64,000 nucleotides of DNA from Karstenula rhodostoma CBS 690.94 (lineage: Eukaryota; Ascomycota; Dothideomycetes; Pleosporales; Didymosphaeriaceae): positions 79,709 through 143,708 of the forward strand of contig MU001510.1 of the NCBI GenBank assembly GCA_010093485.1. The letters run 5' to 3'. The translations under genes were made by a program, and so were the position numbers. The notes under the pieces were generated by a model. That model had not been told where the DNA came from, searched no databases, and saw only the letters and a program-made list of their open reading frames with translations. This document shows positions 13,701 through 26,961 of this stretch, piece after piece. Each line of letters opens with the position of its first letter. Position 1 is the first letter of the stretch.

Positions 13701-15829
13701 AAAGAATTAAAGTAGATAGATTCTAAGGATAGCTAGCTAAAGAATTAGAAAGTAATAATACTAATTACTATATAAGCTATAGATATAGCTAGCTAGTAGC
13801 TAGAAATTTATATAGGCTAAGATTTAAGTATAGGACTTATAACTCTAGATATAATACTATAGCTAGATATTATAGAAACTAATTAATATAATTATAAGAA
13901 TACTAGAAGCTACTAGAATTAGAATTTAACTAGAAGAGCTAGTAAACTAAAGTCTTAGGATAATACTTCCCTAAAGTAAGAGCTTTAAAACCCTACTACT
14001 ACCTCTTAATCTAGTATAACTAACTCTATACTACTAGATAAAGTAGAAAATCTACTAGTAAATTAAAGGTAATAGTATATCTTCTCTATAGTAAGTAGGG
14101 TAAGTAGATAACTTTAAAAAGAGGTACCTAAAATTAACTAACTAATAAGTAGGTATTTACTAGTTTAAAAGTTAAGATAATAAAATATAAATTATAATAA
14201 TTAACTAGAGGGTAAATTAAATTCTAGTATATATATACTAATAGTAAATCTATTTTTAAAAGATAGTTTCTAAATTAACTTTATATATATATTTATACTA
14301 GGAGTAAATAAAATTTAAAATAAGTATAAAAGCTATAAAATATTAAATATAGTAGTTATAGTAACTATACTTAAGAAACTAAAACTAGTAATATTACTAG
14401 CTTATCTATATAGAGATAAGCTACTACTAGAACTAATACTTTAGAAATATCTACTTTCCTATCCTCTAGGAAAGCTATTTAAGTAGGCTATAATTAAAGA
14501 AATTACTACCCTATAGTAGAAAGGAACTTAAATAAAGCTACCCTAATTATAAATAATAGGATATCTACTTCTATTAAAATAAGTATTTATATATAAGTTT
14601 AATTAGAATAGTTAGTTTAAGAACTATAAAGCTTATATTATAGTTAGAGGGGACTTTTAATTAAAGAATACCCTATACTTAACCTATACTACTATACTTA
14701 TAGTAAAATTATTCTAAGTAGTAATAGTAATTACTATAGAGTTTAACCTTAAGATTAAATAATATAATATTATAGGAGTATTCCTAAATACTATAATTAT
14801 AGTAGATAATCCTATAACCTATAAACTTCTAGATAGGTTTAAGATACTAAGAATATATATAAGATTAAATTAAGCTCTCTATAGTTTAAAAGACTTACTA
14901 CTTCTCTAGTATAAAGAGTTTTCCTACTTACTTAGAGCTAAAGGGCTTAAAGCTTTAAAGGAAGAGCCTTATTTATTCCTTTCTAGAGATTAGAAAATCC
15001 TAGTACTATTCTATATAGATAATATACTACTTCTATATTATAAAAACTATAGAGAGTAAGCTTAAATACTATAGAATAAGGTTATAAATAAATATAAGAT
15101 TAAAGATAAAGGACTAATTAAATAGTTTCTTAGAGTATAAGTAATTAAAGACTAAAATAATTAAATAATTATACTTATATATAATATATATATTAATAAG
15201 ATTATAAAAAGATTTAAGCTTTATAAAACTAATAGCTTCCTACCTACTCCTCTCTTAATTAATAAGCTTAAAAAAAGTAAAGGTAAAGTATTACTATAAT
15301 AGATTAAGAGTTATTAAAAAAAGGTTAGATTAGTATTATATATAGTAATTATACTATAATTAGATATTATATTTACTATATTAAAGCTATTCTTCTTCCT
15401 TACTAATCTAAGTATAAAGTATAAAATAGTAGTTAATTAAGTAATTCTATACCTCTATAAGACGCGTTAAAAAGTAATTTAGTTTAGTAGATATAATAGT
15501 CTAAACCTACTTATCTATAAAGATATATCTTTTATAGATAATTTACTAATAAAATAATTATTCTATAGGTATATTACTTTACTATTTAGTAGCGCTATTT
15601 TATAGAAAGTAGCTTATTAAAGTATAATTATAATTTTAACTATAGAAGTAGAGCTTCTCGCTCTAGAGTATATTAGTAAAGAAGTAATAGTTTTAAAGTA
15701 CTTTTTTACTAAACTTATATTAGATTTAGGATTACTCTAGTAAATCTATTATAATAACTAGTAAATAATTAAACTAGTAATTAGAAAAAATAAAAGGATT
15801 ACTATATATTTTTACTATATTAATATCTA

Positions 15830-17300
15830 AAATATATAGCTATAATAAGAGTATATAAATAGATTATTTAAGGTTTTATATCTTAAAATAAGTAAAATAC
15901 CTATAGATAGTTTAATAAAAGTACTATTAAAGTAGTAGTTTACTAGATTTATATAGCTACTTAATCTTTAAAATATAAGTTTTATAATTATAGATATAGA
16001 AGAAGTAAAATAAATAGAAATTTATTAGATTTAATTATAAAAAGTACTTTTTAACTAGAGAATAAAAGAAAAATAAAGGAAAAATAAAAAAAATTTATCC
16101 TATTTAAATATATTAAGTATCTAATTAAAGAGCTTATAAAGCTAAGTATACTACTATATTTCTAATATATTAGAGTATCTAATATATCTATATCTAAAAC
16201 TACTCTAACTATAAATAGGAGATTCCTTAGCTTTAAAAAATCTATTATAACTATATAGATACTCCTTAAGGTAATTAAAGTTAGGCTACTATTAATTTAT
16301 ACTATAATAACTAATACTTAGGTCTATTTTATAAAGTTACTATAAAGTATAGTACTTATAAGAAATAGATATACTATATTTAGGAGTATATATAGCTTTC
16401 TATAAGCCTACCTCCTAGCTATCTATAGGGTAGATTTACTAAAAAATAAATAAAGTAGGGATAGAAGTAGTAAAAATAGGGATAAAAGTAGGAGGAGTAG
16501 AGATAAAAGTAGAAATAAAAGTAAGTAAAAGTAGAATAGAAATAAATAGAGTAGGGATAGAAATAAAAAAAATAAGAAAAAAGCTAATTATTAAGTAGAG
16601 ATTCTATAAAAGTATAAGAAGGATTTTTTAACTCTTATTCTAATCCTTTAGTATAGCTTAAATATACTACTATAAATAATTAACCTTATAAGCCTATATA
16701 TAGTTAGTAAAAATCTAAGTAATAAAGAAGATAAAAGAAGTTTATACTAGAGTTTAAATTATTATAGAATAGAATAAAGTATATTATATATATAGTTAGA
16801 AATAGTAGACTATAATAATTAGTAAAATTTAACTAGATAAGTAGAGAATCTAGCTTATATTAATTTATATAAATATATATAATAATAAAAGTAATACCTA
16901 GTCTACTAGTTTATAATATTATAGTAGAGACTATCTAACTTACTACTTAAGATACTTATTAAATAGTTAAGATAGTTTATTAGCTAAATAGCCCTAATAT
17001 ACTCTTCTTCTATAGTTAGAGAAGTATATAATACTATTAAAGGAGCTTAGCTAGAAGTATAAAAAGTAGACTAAGTAGGAGGATAACTAGATTAATAAGT
17101 TATTTAAAAAGTTATAGTAAATCTTTTAGTAGTAGCTACTTATTTAGCTTTAAGTCTCTTTTTTTATTTATATACTTTAGTAGTATAAGCTTTAGTAGTA
17201 TTATTAGCTATCTAAAAAGGTATAAATAAAGTATTAAAAAGTAAAAGGTAAGAATATACTATAAAATAGAATAATAGAGATAAAAAAAAAAAGTTTAAAA
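15830..17300 (+). pseudogene. copia-2 extra region downstream of RNase H (degenerate third ORF)
   Basis: After the RNase H relic one frame continues as protein-like sequence interrupted only by TAG and TAA, the codons RIP makes from Gln and Trp. It includes a hydrophobic-basic stretch and then a strongly purine-biased tract at 16,441-16,592 that reads as a Lys/Arg/Ser/Asp-rich low-complexity segment (repeats of the type RDKSRNKSK). The same region is present in copia-1 (purine tract about 7,986-8,100) and, reversed, in copia-3 (about 33,757-33,890), so it is a fixed part of the element. I do not recognise a domain. It could be an accessory protein or a long 3' untranslated region. Confidence 0.5.
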
Positions 17301-17592
17301 GGTATAAAAAATACCTTTTTATTCTATCTACCTTTACTAATTTATACTATATAATAATTACTTATCTTATTTACTATTACTTACTATATTTAGTTATAAG
17401 GCTACTACTATTTATAAGTATTATACTAAGTACTAGAAAACTCTTACTTTAGCTAATTAGTATTATAATACTAATAATAGTATAATATAAGTAGGAAATT
17501 ATAATCTAAGCTATATATTTCTAAGGGAAGCTAATCTAAATAATTAAATTCTATTAGTAAATAAATAATAAGCGCTATTTACCTAGGGGGTA

Positions 17593-17783
17593 TATTAAGA
17601 ATATAAATAATACTTAGTAATATTAGGGTTTATAGAGCTCTAATTAGCTATAATAAGGGGTACCTTAAAATTCAGAATAAGTGTAGTATATAACTAGCCT
17701 TTCTAGTAATCTTTTCTTATATAGTAATCTAATTAATTCGCTCCCTAAATAAAGGGATATTTAAGCTCCTTTTCTCTACTATA
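17593..17783 (+). repeat. copia-2 3' LTR
   Basis: Same LTR as 10,570-10,775 but 15 bp shorter inside. The ends are intact and it is followed by TSD GATAT. Confidence 0.93.
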
Positions 17784-18130
17784 GATATAAAAGTAAACTA
17801 CTTCTAAATAATATTTTAAGTTAATTATAAAGAATAGAAACTATATAGAGATTCTTCTAGATTATATACTAGTTATTCTATTTTTCTAATATCCTATTAT
17901 CCTATATTAAGGGGGTTATCCCTAGGATATTTATTATCCCTAGAATATCTATTCTATATAGAATAATATTATATAACTTTATTATTTTACTAGCCCTAGA
18001 CTTTTATAGAATATTATTATATAATATTAATAGCTAGTTTTTCTAATCCTTATTACTAACCCTCTATTTTCTATAGTTAGTACTATCCTTTATTATATTA
18101 CTTTCTAGTATACTTTCTATAATTATAATA
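17784..18130 (-). repeat. remainder of gypsy-A/C 3' LTR
   Basis: This continues the LTR begun at 10,218. It matches the gypsy-A/C 5' LTR at 50,039-50,565, including the TTAAGGGGGTTATCC block, and ends with CTATAATTATAATA, the complement of the LTR start TATTATAATTATAG. Confidence 0.88.
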
Positions 18131-21100
18131 TTACCACCCTATTTAGGGTTATTATTTTAATATCTTATTATTATTCTTATAGTATAGTTATTATATAGTA
18201 TTCCTACCCTTCTTAGGTTCTAGTATATAAAGGTAAGTCCCCTTTAGGGTTAATTTATATTATATCCCCTTTTAAATTTCTCTTACTTTTCTAACTATAC
18301 TAAAAGCTCTTTATTTAATAGTTAAGTCTTATTATACTTATATATAAAAGATTAAATTTTAATACCTAAAAATATTAGATTTATTAGGTTATAAGTATTA
18401 TTAAAAGCTATAGCTTTATTATTTTATAGATATAAAAACTAGCTACTATACTAGCTACCTTTCTATATATATAGACTATAGTTTTTAGGTACCTAATAAA
18501 GAGTAAAAGTATATTTAAATAAAAAAATATAAAAAATATCTTATTTTTCTTTATATTAAGGCTAAGATTACTTATCTTAAAATAGAGGTTATAGAGATAA
18601 AGGAATAAAAGTATTCTTTTACTTAATATAACTTTTAGATTATTAGTATTATAGATTATTTATAAGAGGAGAGTTTTTTATCTATAAAAAGTATAGTTTC
18701 TAATAGCTAATATATATTTTTACTATCTTTACTAATAACTACTAATAGTAGCTAGTTATAGGCTAAGCCTTCTTTCCTTTTTTTTAATTTTTCTAACTTT
18801 TTTACTAATTTTAACTTTATATCTTTCTTACCTAACCTCCTTAGAATTATTCTAACTAGAACTCCTCTATTACTTCCTTATAGTTTATAAGATTTTTTTC
18901 TAGTTTCTATAAATTATATTATTCTAACTATTCTTTCTACTTAACTAAGTATCTTTATTAACTTTTAATTATTTATAGGTCCTTAATTATTTTAATTTTA
19001 TACTTATTATTTTCTAACTTTAGTTAGGTTTTAATCTAAGTATTTAGAGATACTAGTTTTAAAAGTAATTTATAAAAGATAGAGTATATCTTTATACCTA
19101 TTAGTAGAAGTAACTTAATTATAACTAGTCCCTTTATTTCTTAAACTTTAAAGGATCCTATCTAAAGGTAATCTAGTTTCTTACTTAGTTATTTTATCTT
19201 TAAATTTTTCTATAATAAGAAAACTTTATCCCTTTTTTTAAAAATTAGTCTTTTAATTTTTTTCTTATTTATATTTTTAAATACTATAAGGGCTCTATAA
19301 GTAATCCTTTCTTATAGAACTTTATAAAGTTTCTTTATTTTCTAAATTTTATCTTAGGCTTTAGTAGAAATACTTTCTATATTTTTTAAATTCTAATAAG
19401 TAACTAGCTTATATTTATAGTTTATATAGTAGGGTAAGTATTTTATTATATCTAACCTTAAGCTATTATATACTAACTATATAATTAATAAAAGTTCTAT
19501 TTAGTTATCTTATTACTTATTAATATAGAATTATAGATACTACTTAAATATTTAATTTATATATTTTATCTATTTATCTATTTTAAAATAGAAGCTTATT
19601 AATAGCTTTTAGTTTATTCCTAGAGCTATAGTAAAAGTATTTTAATACTTTAAGGTAAAGAACTTATTTTTATTTATAATAAATTTTTCTAGTAGTCTAT
19701 ACTTAAAGAATAGTATATTATCTATTTTATAGGCTAATTTCTCTACTATTATAGACTTTTCTATAAGTCTAAACTTAGCTATCTTTATAAGTCTATATAC
19801 TATTACTATAATAGTATTATATATATACTTTATCCCTAGCTATAGTAATTTTAAAAGTTTTATAATAAAATCTATTATTATACTTTACTATAGTTATTTT
19901 ACTATAAATAGTAGTTATAGAAGTCTATAAGATTTATATCTCTTAAACTTATTTTTATAGTAAACTAAATAGTTACTTATTTTCTATATTACTAGCTACT
20001 AAAGTTTAGAAATAGTATATTTATTTATAATATAATATATTATTTCTTTATTATCTAAGTATTCTTATTCTTTTAATATATATAGTCTTCTAATTAGAAT
20101 AGATATATATCTATTATTAATAATAATCTATTATTAATATAGTCTTATTTAATTTTATTAAAATTATACTTAAAGAAATTATATTCCTTTTTCTAGCTTT
20201 AATTAAGTTTCTAGTAGCCCTAGAAGTTTTATATTTCTAGTTTTATATATTTTAGACTAGCTATCTATACTCTAATCTTTAGTTAGTTATATTTAAATAT
20301 ACTATTTTTATATTTATATAATATTATATTATATAGCTTAACTTTATTTTTAGTTAAGTTTAATTATTTACTTAAGGTATATACTATACTATTAAAAGTT
20401 CTAAATTAATAGTAAATTATAAAATTAAAATTTACTAAAAATTCTATTTATTATACCTATTATTAGTTAAACTTCTTAGTTAATATAAAGCTAGGAAGGT
20501 TCTAATAGTCTATTTATATTTCTACTTTAAAGTAGGCTTTTATAAGTTATACTTTCTATTATTTAAAAATATCTACTATTACTAATAGTTCCTTATTTTA
20601 AATATTATAGTTAAATTTTATTTCTAAGAACTTTTATAAATAGTAGAATACTAGTTTCTATTTTCTATTTTTATCTAGTTATAAGAGAATTACTTCTAGT
20701 ATATAGTTAAATATATCTATTTTAATCTTTACTAGTTTTTATAAGTTAAATATTTATAAAAGTAGGGCTATTAGGAATATTACTTATAATTTCTTAAATA
20801 CCTTTAATAGCCTCCCTTAAATTAACTATATAACTTTATTATTACTTTTCTTTATAAAATCTATTAGTAGTATAGTAATTTTAGAATAGTTCTTTATAAA
20901 CTTCTAATAGAAGTTAGTAAACCCTAAAAAGAATTAGATATTTTTTACTAACTTAAAAACTAGCTATTTCTATATAGTAGTAACCTTCTTTAAATCTATT
21001 AATATACCTTTTTTTAAAATAATAAATTTAAGGTACTTTATTTTAGTAATATAAAACTTATACTTATTTAGATAAAAAAGTAACTAATATTTTTTTATCT

Positions 21101-22917
21101 TTTTAAATACTTTTTTTATATATCCTATATATTCCTTTAGTATTTTAGTAGAGTAGATAAGTATATTATTAAGGTATACTATATAGAATATATCTAAGTA
21201 TTTATATAGTACCTTATTAATAACTACCTAAAATATTATAGGGGTATTTATTAATTTAAATAGTATAACCTAGTATTTATAGAGATTATATTTAGTTCTA
21301 AATACTATTTTTTATTTATACTCTTTAGTAATTTATATATAGTAATATCTATTATATATATTAAATTTTATAAACTACTTAGCTTTTTAGAGTTAATCTA
21401 TAAGCTCTATAATTAAGGATAAAAAATACTAATTCTTAATTATAGTATTATTTAGTTATTTATAATCTATATTAAGTTATAGCTTACTATTCTTTTTAGA
21501 TACCTATAGGATTAGAAAAGCTATAGAACTATAACTTTTCTAAATATATTTTTATTTTAGATTTTTTTATAAGTACTTTTATACTTTTTTTTTTTTTATT
21601 TACTAATATTAGTTTTAGCTATTCTAGTTATAATTTTATATCTTCTTCTAAAGGTATTTTATAATTTTTATTTTAGTAATTTAGTAGTTTTTTTTTTTAT
21701 TTTTTTAAAAAGTTTTATATACTTCTTATATTCTAGTAAAATTATAGATAGTTTCTTTATAACTTAGAAATTTAAATATTATATCTAAATAATTTATACT
21801 TATTCTAGATTTTCTTTTAGAATTTTAGTAATTTTAGTAGCTAAGATCTCCTTAGTCTATTATTATATAGCCTACTTAATTAGAATATCTAGGGTCTTTA
21901 GCTTTACTTTTTATAGGTATCTTATACTAGTAATTTATAATATTAATTCTTAGTTATATATTATTTAACTTTTTTAGTTAATATCTAGATTATTCTTTAA
22001 TAACTAGTTATAGTCTATAATAGCTTCTAGACTTTTTATATCTATTATAGTAAAACTATATTAGCTTTTAAATCTTTTAATACCTACTAGTAATAGTATT
22101 ATTTTAAGGTATAACTAGTCTTTACTATATTCTTAAAAAAATATCCTATCTATTATTTCTAATTAGACTAGTTCTACTTTATTATAATATAGTAAGTTAT
22201 ATTTCTCTACTACTTAGAGTAAGATTAGATATCTAGTAGTACTAAAGTCTATTAGTATATTTATTTAAAATTCTTTAATTATAATCTACTTTTTTATATA
22301 AAGTTCTATAGCACTATTATTTTTACTTATTTTTTAAGCCTTTAGAATACTCTTACTAGCTTAGCTTACTATTTAGTAATATTCTAGTTTTTTAACTTAG
22401 TTTAAGTTTTATTATAGACTTCTATATATATATATTCTTTATATAGTAGATAGTTATTATATTATAGGTTTTTATATTTCTTAGCTTTTTTTATATATTA
22501 TTTCTAGTTACTTTATTAGCGTTTCTAAGGTATTTTAGAGTAATTCTAGTATATATATTTCTAGTATTATTCTATCTAAAGAATTTAAATAAGTTCTTTT
22601 TTATTTATTTAGTTCTAGTATATTAGGTACCCTATAACTAAATACTTATATAATATAATATATTTATAGTATTTATCTTTCTAACTATTTATAATCTCTT
22701 TTTTTTTATTAATATATTTTAGATATTTCTTTATATAGTTATAATTTTCTTACTAAATTTATTATATATATTTTAGATTCTTCTAGAAAAGATACTTATT
22801 ATTATTATTATACTTATAGAGTCTACTAGCTTCTTTTAAATTTTATTCTATTAGCTAATACTCTATAGTATACTTTTATTTTTAGTATATTAAATAATAG
22901 TATAGGTAATATTAGTA
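18131..22917 (-). mobile_element. gypsy-A/C pol and partial gag, RIP-degraded
   Basis: This minus-strand interior matches gypsy-B (31,118-32,531 and 39,761-43,085) throughout. The RT box relic is at about 21,149-21,178. Gene order on the minus strand is gag (right) to pol (left), as in Ty3/gypsy. The gag part is cut at about 22,917 by an R2 copy and resumes near 48,650. No frame is open. Confidence 0.8.
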
Positions 22918-23246
22918 TATAACGTTATTAATATTTTATAATATCTTTAATATTTTATAACTTCTTTATAATTACGCGTTAGGTATTAGTGAATAAGGAG
23001 TATACTACTCTATTAATATTATATAGTATTATAGTATTATAGTATTACTATATTATATAATATATATAGGTAGATTACTACTTAGTTAATTAAATCTAGT
23101 ACTATAGGTATCTTTCTTTCTCTCTTATTATAAATAGTACTATCCTTTAGAGCTATTTAATAGAACTATATAGTACCTCTAGATATTTCCTTATTACTAG
23201 ATAGTTATAATAGTAACTTTATATTAAAAAAAAAAAAAAAAAAAAA
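22918..23246 (+). mobile_element. R2 poly(A)-tailed retroposon, 5'-truncated
   Basis: It shares the R2 3' region, including repeated TAGTATTATAGTATTA, TAGTACCTCTA and CTTTATATTA, and ends in a run of 21 A (23,226-23,246). It lies at the point where gypsy-A/C gag breaks off. Confidence 0.8.
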
Positions 23247-23477
23247 GTAATAGTATTTTTAAGTATTAAAAGTTTTTAAATTATACTAATAGTAAATTTA
23301 TACTTTTAATCACTAATTATATCTTTTTCTAGAATTAAGAATATATTCTATTTTAATTTTAGTAATTAGTATTACTAGAATATCCTTTATAACTTAAGTA
23401 AGATAAAGATAGACTTCCTTATTAAATTTTTACTATTTAAGAAGATTAAAATCTTTACTCTATTTTATATAAAGTAA
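23247..23477. other. unassigned RIP-degraded DNA before an assembly gap
   Basis: AT-rich sequence without open frames between an R2 poly(A) tail and the gap. I could not match it to the other families by eye. Confidence 0.5.
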
Positions 23478-23494
23478 NNNNNNNNNNNNNNNNN
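23478..23494. other. assembly gap (17 N)
   Basis: A run of 17 N. Sequence just right of the gap (TTATAATAGTAACTTTATATTA plus poly-A) repeats the end of the R2 copy left of it, so the assembly probably stalled on near-identical R2 copies. The real gap length is unknown. Confidence 0.98.
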
Positions 23495-23535
23495 TTATAA
23501 TAGTAACTTTATATTAAAAAAAAAAAAAAAAAAAA
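23495..23535 (+). mobile_element. R2 3' end fragment with poly(A)
   Basis: Only the last about 21 bp of R2 plus about 20 A are visible. The rest of this copy is lost in the assembly gap. Confidence 0.8.
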
Positions 23536-24547
23536 TATTAATACTATTTTAAAGTATTATAATATTCCTTTTAATTCTTATATCTATATATATAGTATAA
23601 CCCTATAGTATAATCTTCCTTTAGTAGCTTTTTATACCCTAATTTACTAAGTACCTCTACTATAGTATCCTTTTCTATCCTATAGTATTTATAATTAGTA
23701 AAATTATTATTTATAATAAATAAAGTAAGGAAGTAAACTATTATAGTAGAGCTTCTATATAGCTAGCTAAACCTTAGGGCTATATATTACCTAATTAGAA
23801 TAGAGAATTTTAGGTTTTCTATTAGTTAAAAAAAGGTATTTTATATATTCTAATTAGTTCTTAAAATATAATATAATAATATATCCCTAAATATTAATAT
23901 AACTAATATATTATCTATAACTACTCTAGCTATAGAATATTAAATTTAGCTATATATTTTTAAATATTTACCTAGTATATAATCCTTTTTTAGGTATTAG
24001 TCTAGTTTAATACTAATTAATATTTTAAAAACTTAAAATCTCTTTTTTAACTTAATTTAACTTTATCCTTTATCTATCTTTTTACTATAATACTATTATA
24101 ATACTTAACTTTAATTATACTTTTAGTAATTTTATACTATTTTCTTTATTTATCTTAACTTCTTTTAAAATATTCTATACTTATAGAATACTATTTATAT
24201 CCTTTATTTCTATAATACTTTCTAATATTTTCTAATAGAGTATCTATTATATATAATATAGATATACTTATCTAAAATAATATTATATCTATAATATATA
24301 AAATAAAGTATAAATATTCCTTTTTATTATTATTTTAACTAATATTAATAGGGATTTATAGGCACTATTATCCCCTAAATTTACCTACCCTAAAGTTATA
24401 ATACTATACTTTTTTATATTAAAAAGTATACTATTATCCTATTTATCTTTACTAGTAAACCTACTATATACTACTATAAATACTATATAATACTCTTTTT
24501 ATAATATTTTACTTTTTTATTAGTATACTTTTTTTAAATACTATATA
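23536..24547. other. unassigned degenerate element (block X, part 1)
   Basis: About 1 kb of RIP-saturated DNA without open frame. Together with 24,716-25,730, 26,962-30,610 and 45,419-47,886 it forms the block that splits gypsy-A/C gag and received R1, R2 and gypsy-B insertions. I could not recognise reverse-transcriptase or transposase motifs. It may be one old element or several. Confidence 0.5.
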
Positions 24548-24703
24548 TATTATAGAGATTCAATATAAGGTAGGGTAACTTAATAAAGTAGGGGGGATAA
24601 AAAGGCGTGTTATACTTTTACTAATACACGAATAAAGGGGGACTAAAAAAGTGGCTAAGGCGTACCCAGCGTCTATATATAGGCTAACTAAAAAGGGTAT
24701 AAA
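24548..24703 (-). mobile_element. R1 retroposon, short form (156 bp)
   Basis: Flanked by a 12-bp duplication AAATACTATATA (24,536-24,547 and 24,704-24,715). It is one of the least mutated R1 copies: it keeps GGCGTGTTATAC, TACACGAATAAAG and GTGGCTAAGGCGTACCCAGC, with several CpG, CpA and TpG still present. Confidence 0.88.
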
Positions 24704-24715
24704 AAATACTATATA

Positions 24716-25730
24716 ATTATTATAGAATAGTATTAGTAGTATAAAAAGTATTTTAATAATTCTAACTAAAAGTATATTCTCTTTTATAAAATTTTAAAAT
24801 TTTAGAAATAGACTAAGTAGTACTTTTATAAGGCTAAGTAATTTAATTCTATTATAGAAGATATTATTCTCCCCTTCTTTTAAAATTATATAAATAATAG
24901 TAAATAATAGTATTTCCTCCTATAATAGATTATATTTCTAAATTAGTATAAAATAAACTTTTAAAGTAAATTATTTATATCTAGTCTTTTTTTTTTTATA
25001 TATATTCTTATCTAATATCTAGACTAATATCTATTTTATAAATATATTTTTATATTATACTACTTATTCTAGCTATATATTATCTCTTTATTAATTAGTA
25101 ATAGTAGGCTAAGGACCTATACTACTCTACTATAAATATAGTTATTTACTTAATTTAGTTTTTAATATTTTTATAAATAAAAAACTAAAGAAATACTATA
25201 TATATTATAGATAAAAATATTCTTTATTAACTTCTATTATACCTCTTTCTAAATACTATATTATTAGTAGGCCTACTAATATTATAACTTAACTATATTT
25301 TATATTTTATATTCTATTATTTTTACTAAGTCTTTTATAGTTCTTTACCCTAATAAGACTAACTTTATAAAGATTATTTTAGAATAGCTATTATTTATTA
25401 TATAAAGCCTATTAGATTTCTCTTCTAATATTCTCTCTTAGGCTAAATATAATATAATTAATACTATATACTCTTTTACTATTATATATAAAGAATTTAG
25501 ATATAAGATCTATTTAATTTATAATAGTATAAATACCTATCTAGCCTACTCTTATATTTCTAAGTTTATAAATATTAGGTAAAGTATTAAACTTTACCTT
25601 CTCTAATAGTCCTATATCTAATTATAATAATAAAAGTAATAGGTATAAATTTAATAGTAAAAATCTTTTTATAAAGGATTTTATAAATACTAAAGACTAA
25701 ATATATTAGTAGAATTCTTTTATTTAGTAA
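24716..25730. other. unassigned degenerate element (block X, part 2)
   Basis: RIP-saturated DNA without open frame between an R1 and a full R2 insertion. No recognisable motif. Confidence 0.5.
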
Positions 25731-25741
25731 CCTTTAGATCT

Positions 25742-26950
25742 AGCCTAGATTCTAATCTAGGCCTATAGGACTATATAGTATACTTATAATAGAAGAGAGC
25801 TTTTTATTCTTCTTTAATACTTTTTTTATATATTTTTATACTTTTTTTATTATTAGTATAATACTAACTATTATTTAATACTAATTCTCCTTACCTATAC
25901 TTATTAATATTCTTAACTTTTACCTATAGCTTATAGCTTATAGCTTGCCCTATTATTATTACTATTACTATTAATACTACCTATCTATTATTACTATTAA
26001 TATTACCTACCTATTATTACTATTAATATTACCTACCTATTATTATTATTAATATTACCTACTACTTCCTTATATATTCTATAAAGCTACTATTATCTAT
26101 TTTATATTTATTAACTATATAGATTATTTTAACTTAATTATAATTACCTTTACTATAAAGTCTAGCTCTTTTTAACTTTTAAAAACTATTATAATTAGCT
26201 CTTATTACTTATTAGTAAAATCCCTATTTCTAGTTAACTACTATAGAGGTAATTCTAGTAAGCCCTAGGTTAGTAATACTATATATATATATATATATAT
26301 AAGAAACTTATTAATAAACTTTATAATTATATAGTCTATAGCTATAACTTATAGTATTTATATACTAGGTTAATTATTATACTAATAGAGATTAACTTAT
26401 TAAATAATATATTAGATTTTATAATATATATAGTTAGATATATCTAGGTTACTAATAGGCTTACTACTAGTATATACTATATTATATTTATTACTAAGAA
26501 TTAGTTATTTATTATTATTAGTTATTTTAATAGAGTAGAATATAGTATAGGTCTCTTCCTATAAGAGCTAGCCTTTATATATAATACTATAAGTTACTTA
26601 CTACTAGTAGGTAACCTTTTTTTTATATTCTTTTTTAAATTATAATATTCTTAATATTTTATAACTTCTCTATAATTATATATTAGGTATTAGTAAATAA
26701 AGAGTATATTACTCTATTAATATTATATAGTATTATAGTATTATAGTATTACTATATTATATAATATATATAGATAGATTAATATTTAGTTAATTAAGTT
26801 TAGTACTATAGGTATCCTTCTTTCTCTCTTATTATAAATAGTACTATCCTTTAGAGCTATTTAATAGAACTATATAGTACCTCTAAATATTTCCTTATTA
26901 CTAGGTAGTTATAATAGTAACTTTATATTAAAAAAAAAAAAAAAAAAAAA
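25742..26950 (+). mobile_element. R2 retroposon, full-length (1,209 bp)
   Basis: Flanked by an 11-bp duplication CCTTTAGATCT (25,731-25,741 and 26,951-26,961) and ending in 21 A (26,930-26,950). It starts with a short palindrome (CCTAGATT-CT-AATCTAGG), then a T-rich tract. A minisatellite of about 26 bp based on TATTATTACTATTAATATTA follows at about 25,960-26,065, then a (TA)n tract at about 26,280-26,301 and the R2 3' region shared by all copies. Poly(A) and a variable-length TSD are the marks of target-primed reverse transcription (established for LINEs and SINEs). No protein motif is visible, so it may be non-autonomous. Confidence 0.88.
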
Positions 26951-26961
26951 CCTTTAGATCT

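Larger units (their letters stand above)
10570..17783 (+). mobile_element. copia-2, Ty1/copia LTR retrotransposon, RIP-inactivated
   Basis: LTRs are at 10,570-10,775 (206 bp) and 17,593-17,783 (191 bp, with one internal 15-bp deletion), with a perfect 5-bp TSD GATAT (10,565-10,569 and 17,784-17,788). Relics of copia pol can be read on the plus strand: R-L-N-*-A-L-Y-S-L-K at about 14,862-14,894 (family RLNKALYGLK), V-L-F-Y-I-D-N-I-L-L-L-Y at about 15,004-15,040 (YVDD box), and the RNase H block Y-N-N-*-*-I-I-K-L-V near 15,750-15,780 (family CDNQQTIRLV). Stops are TAG and TAA only. About 1.8 kb lies between RNase H and the 3' LTR, more than a standard copia element needs. It is inserted in the gypsy-A/C 3' LTR. 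Confidence 0.95.

Noticed and set aside
24653..24663. Pol III box A (TGGCTAAGGCG) in R1
   Set aside because: It matches the loose consensus but lies on the strand opposite to the inferred sense, and no box B is found at the right distance.
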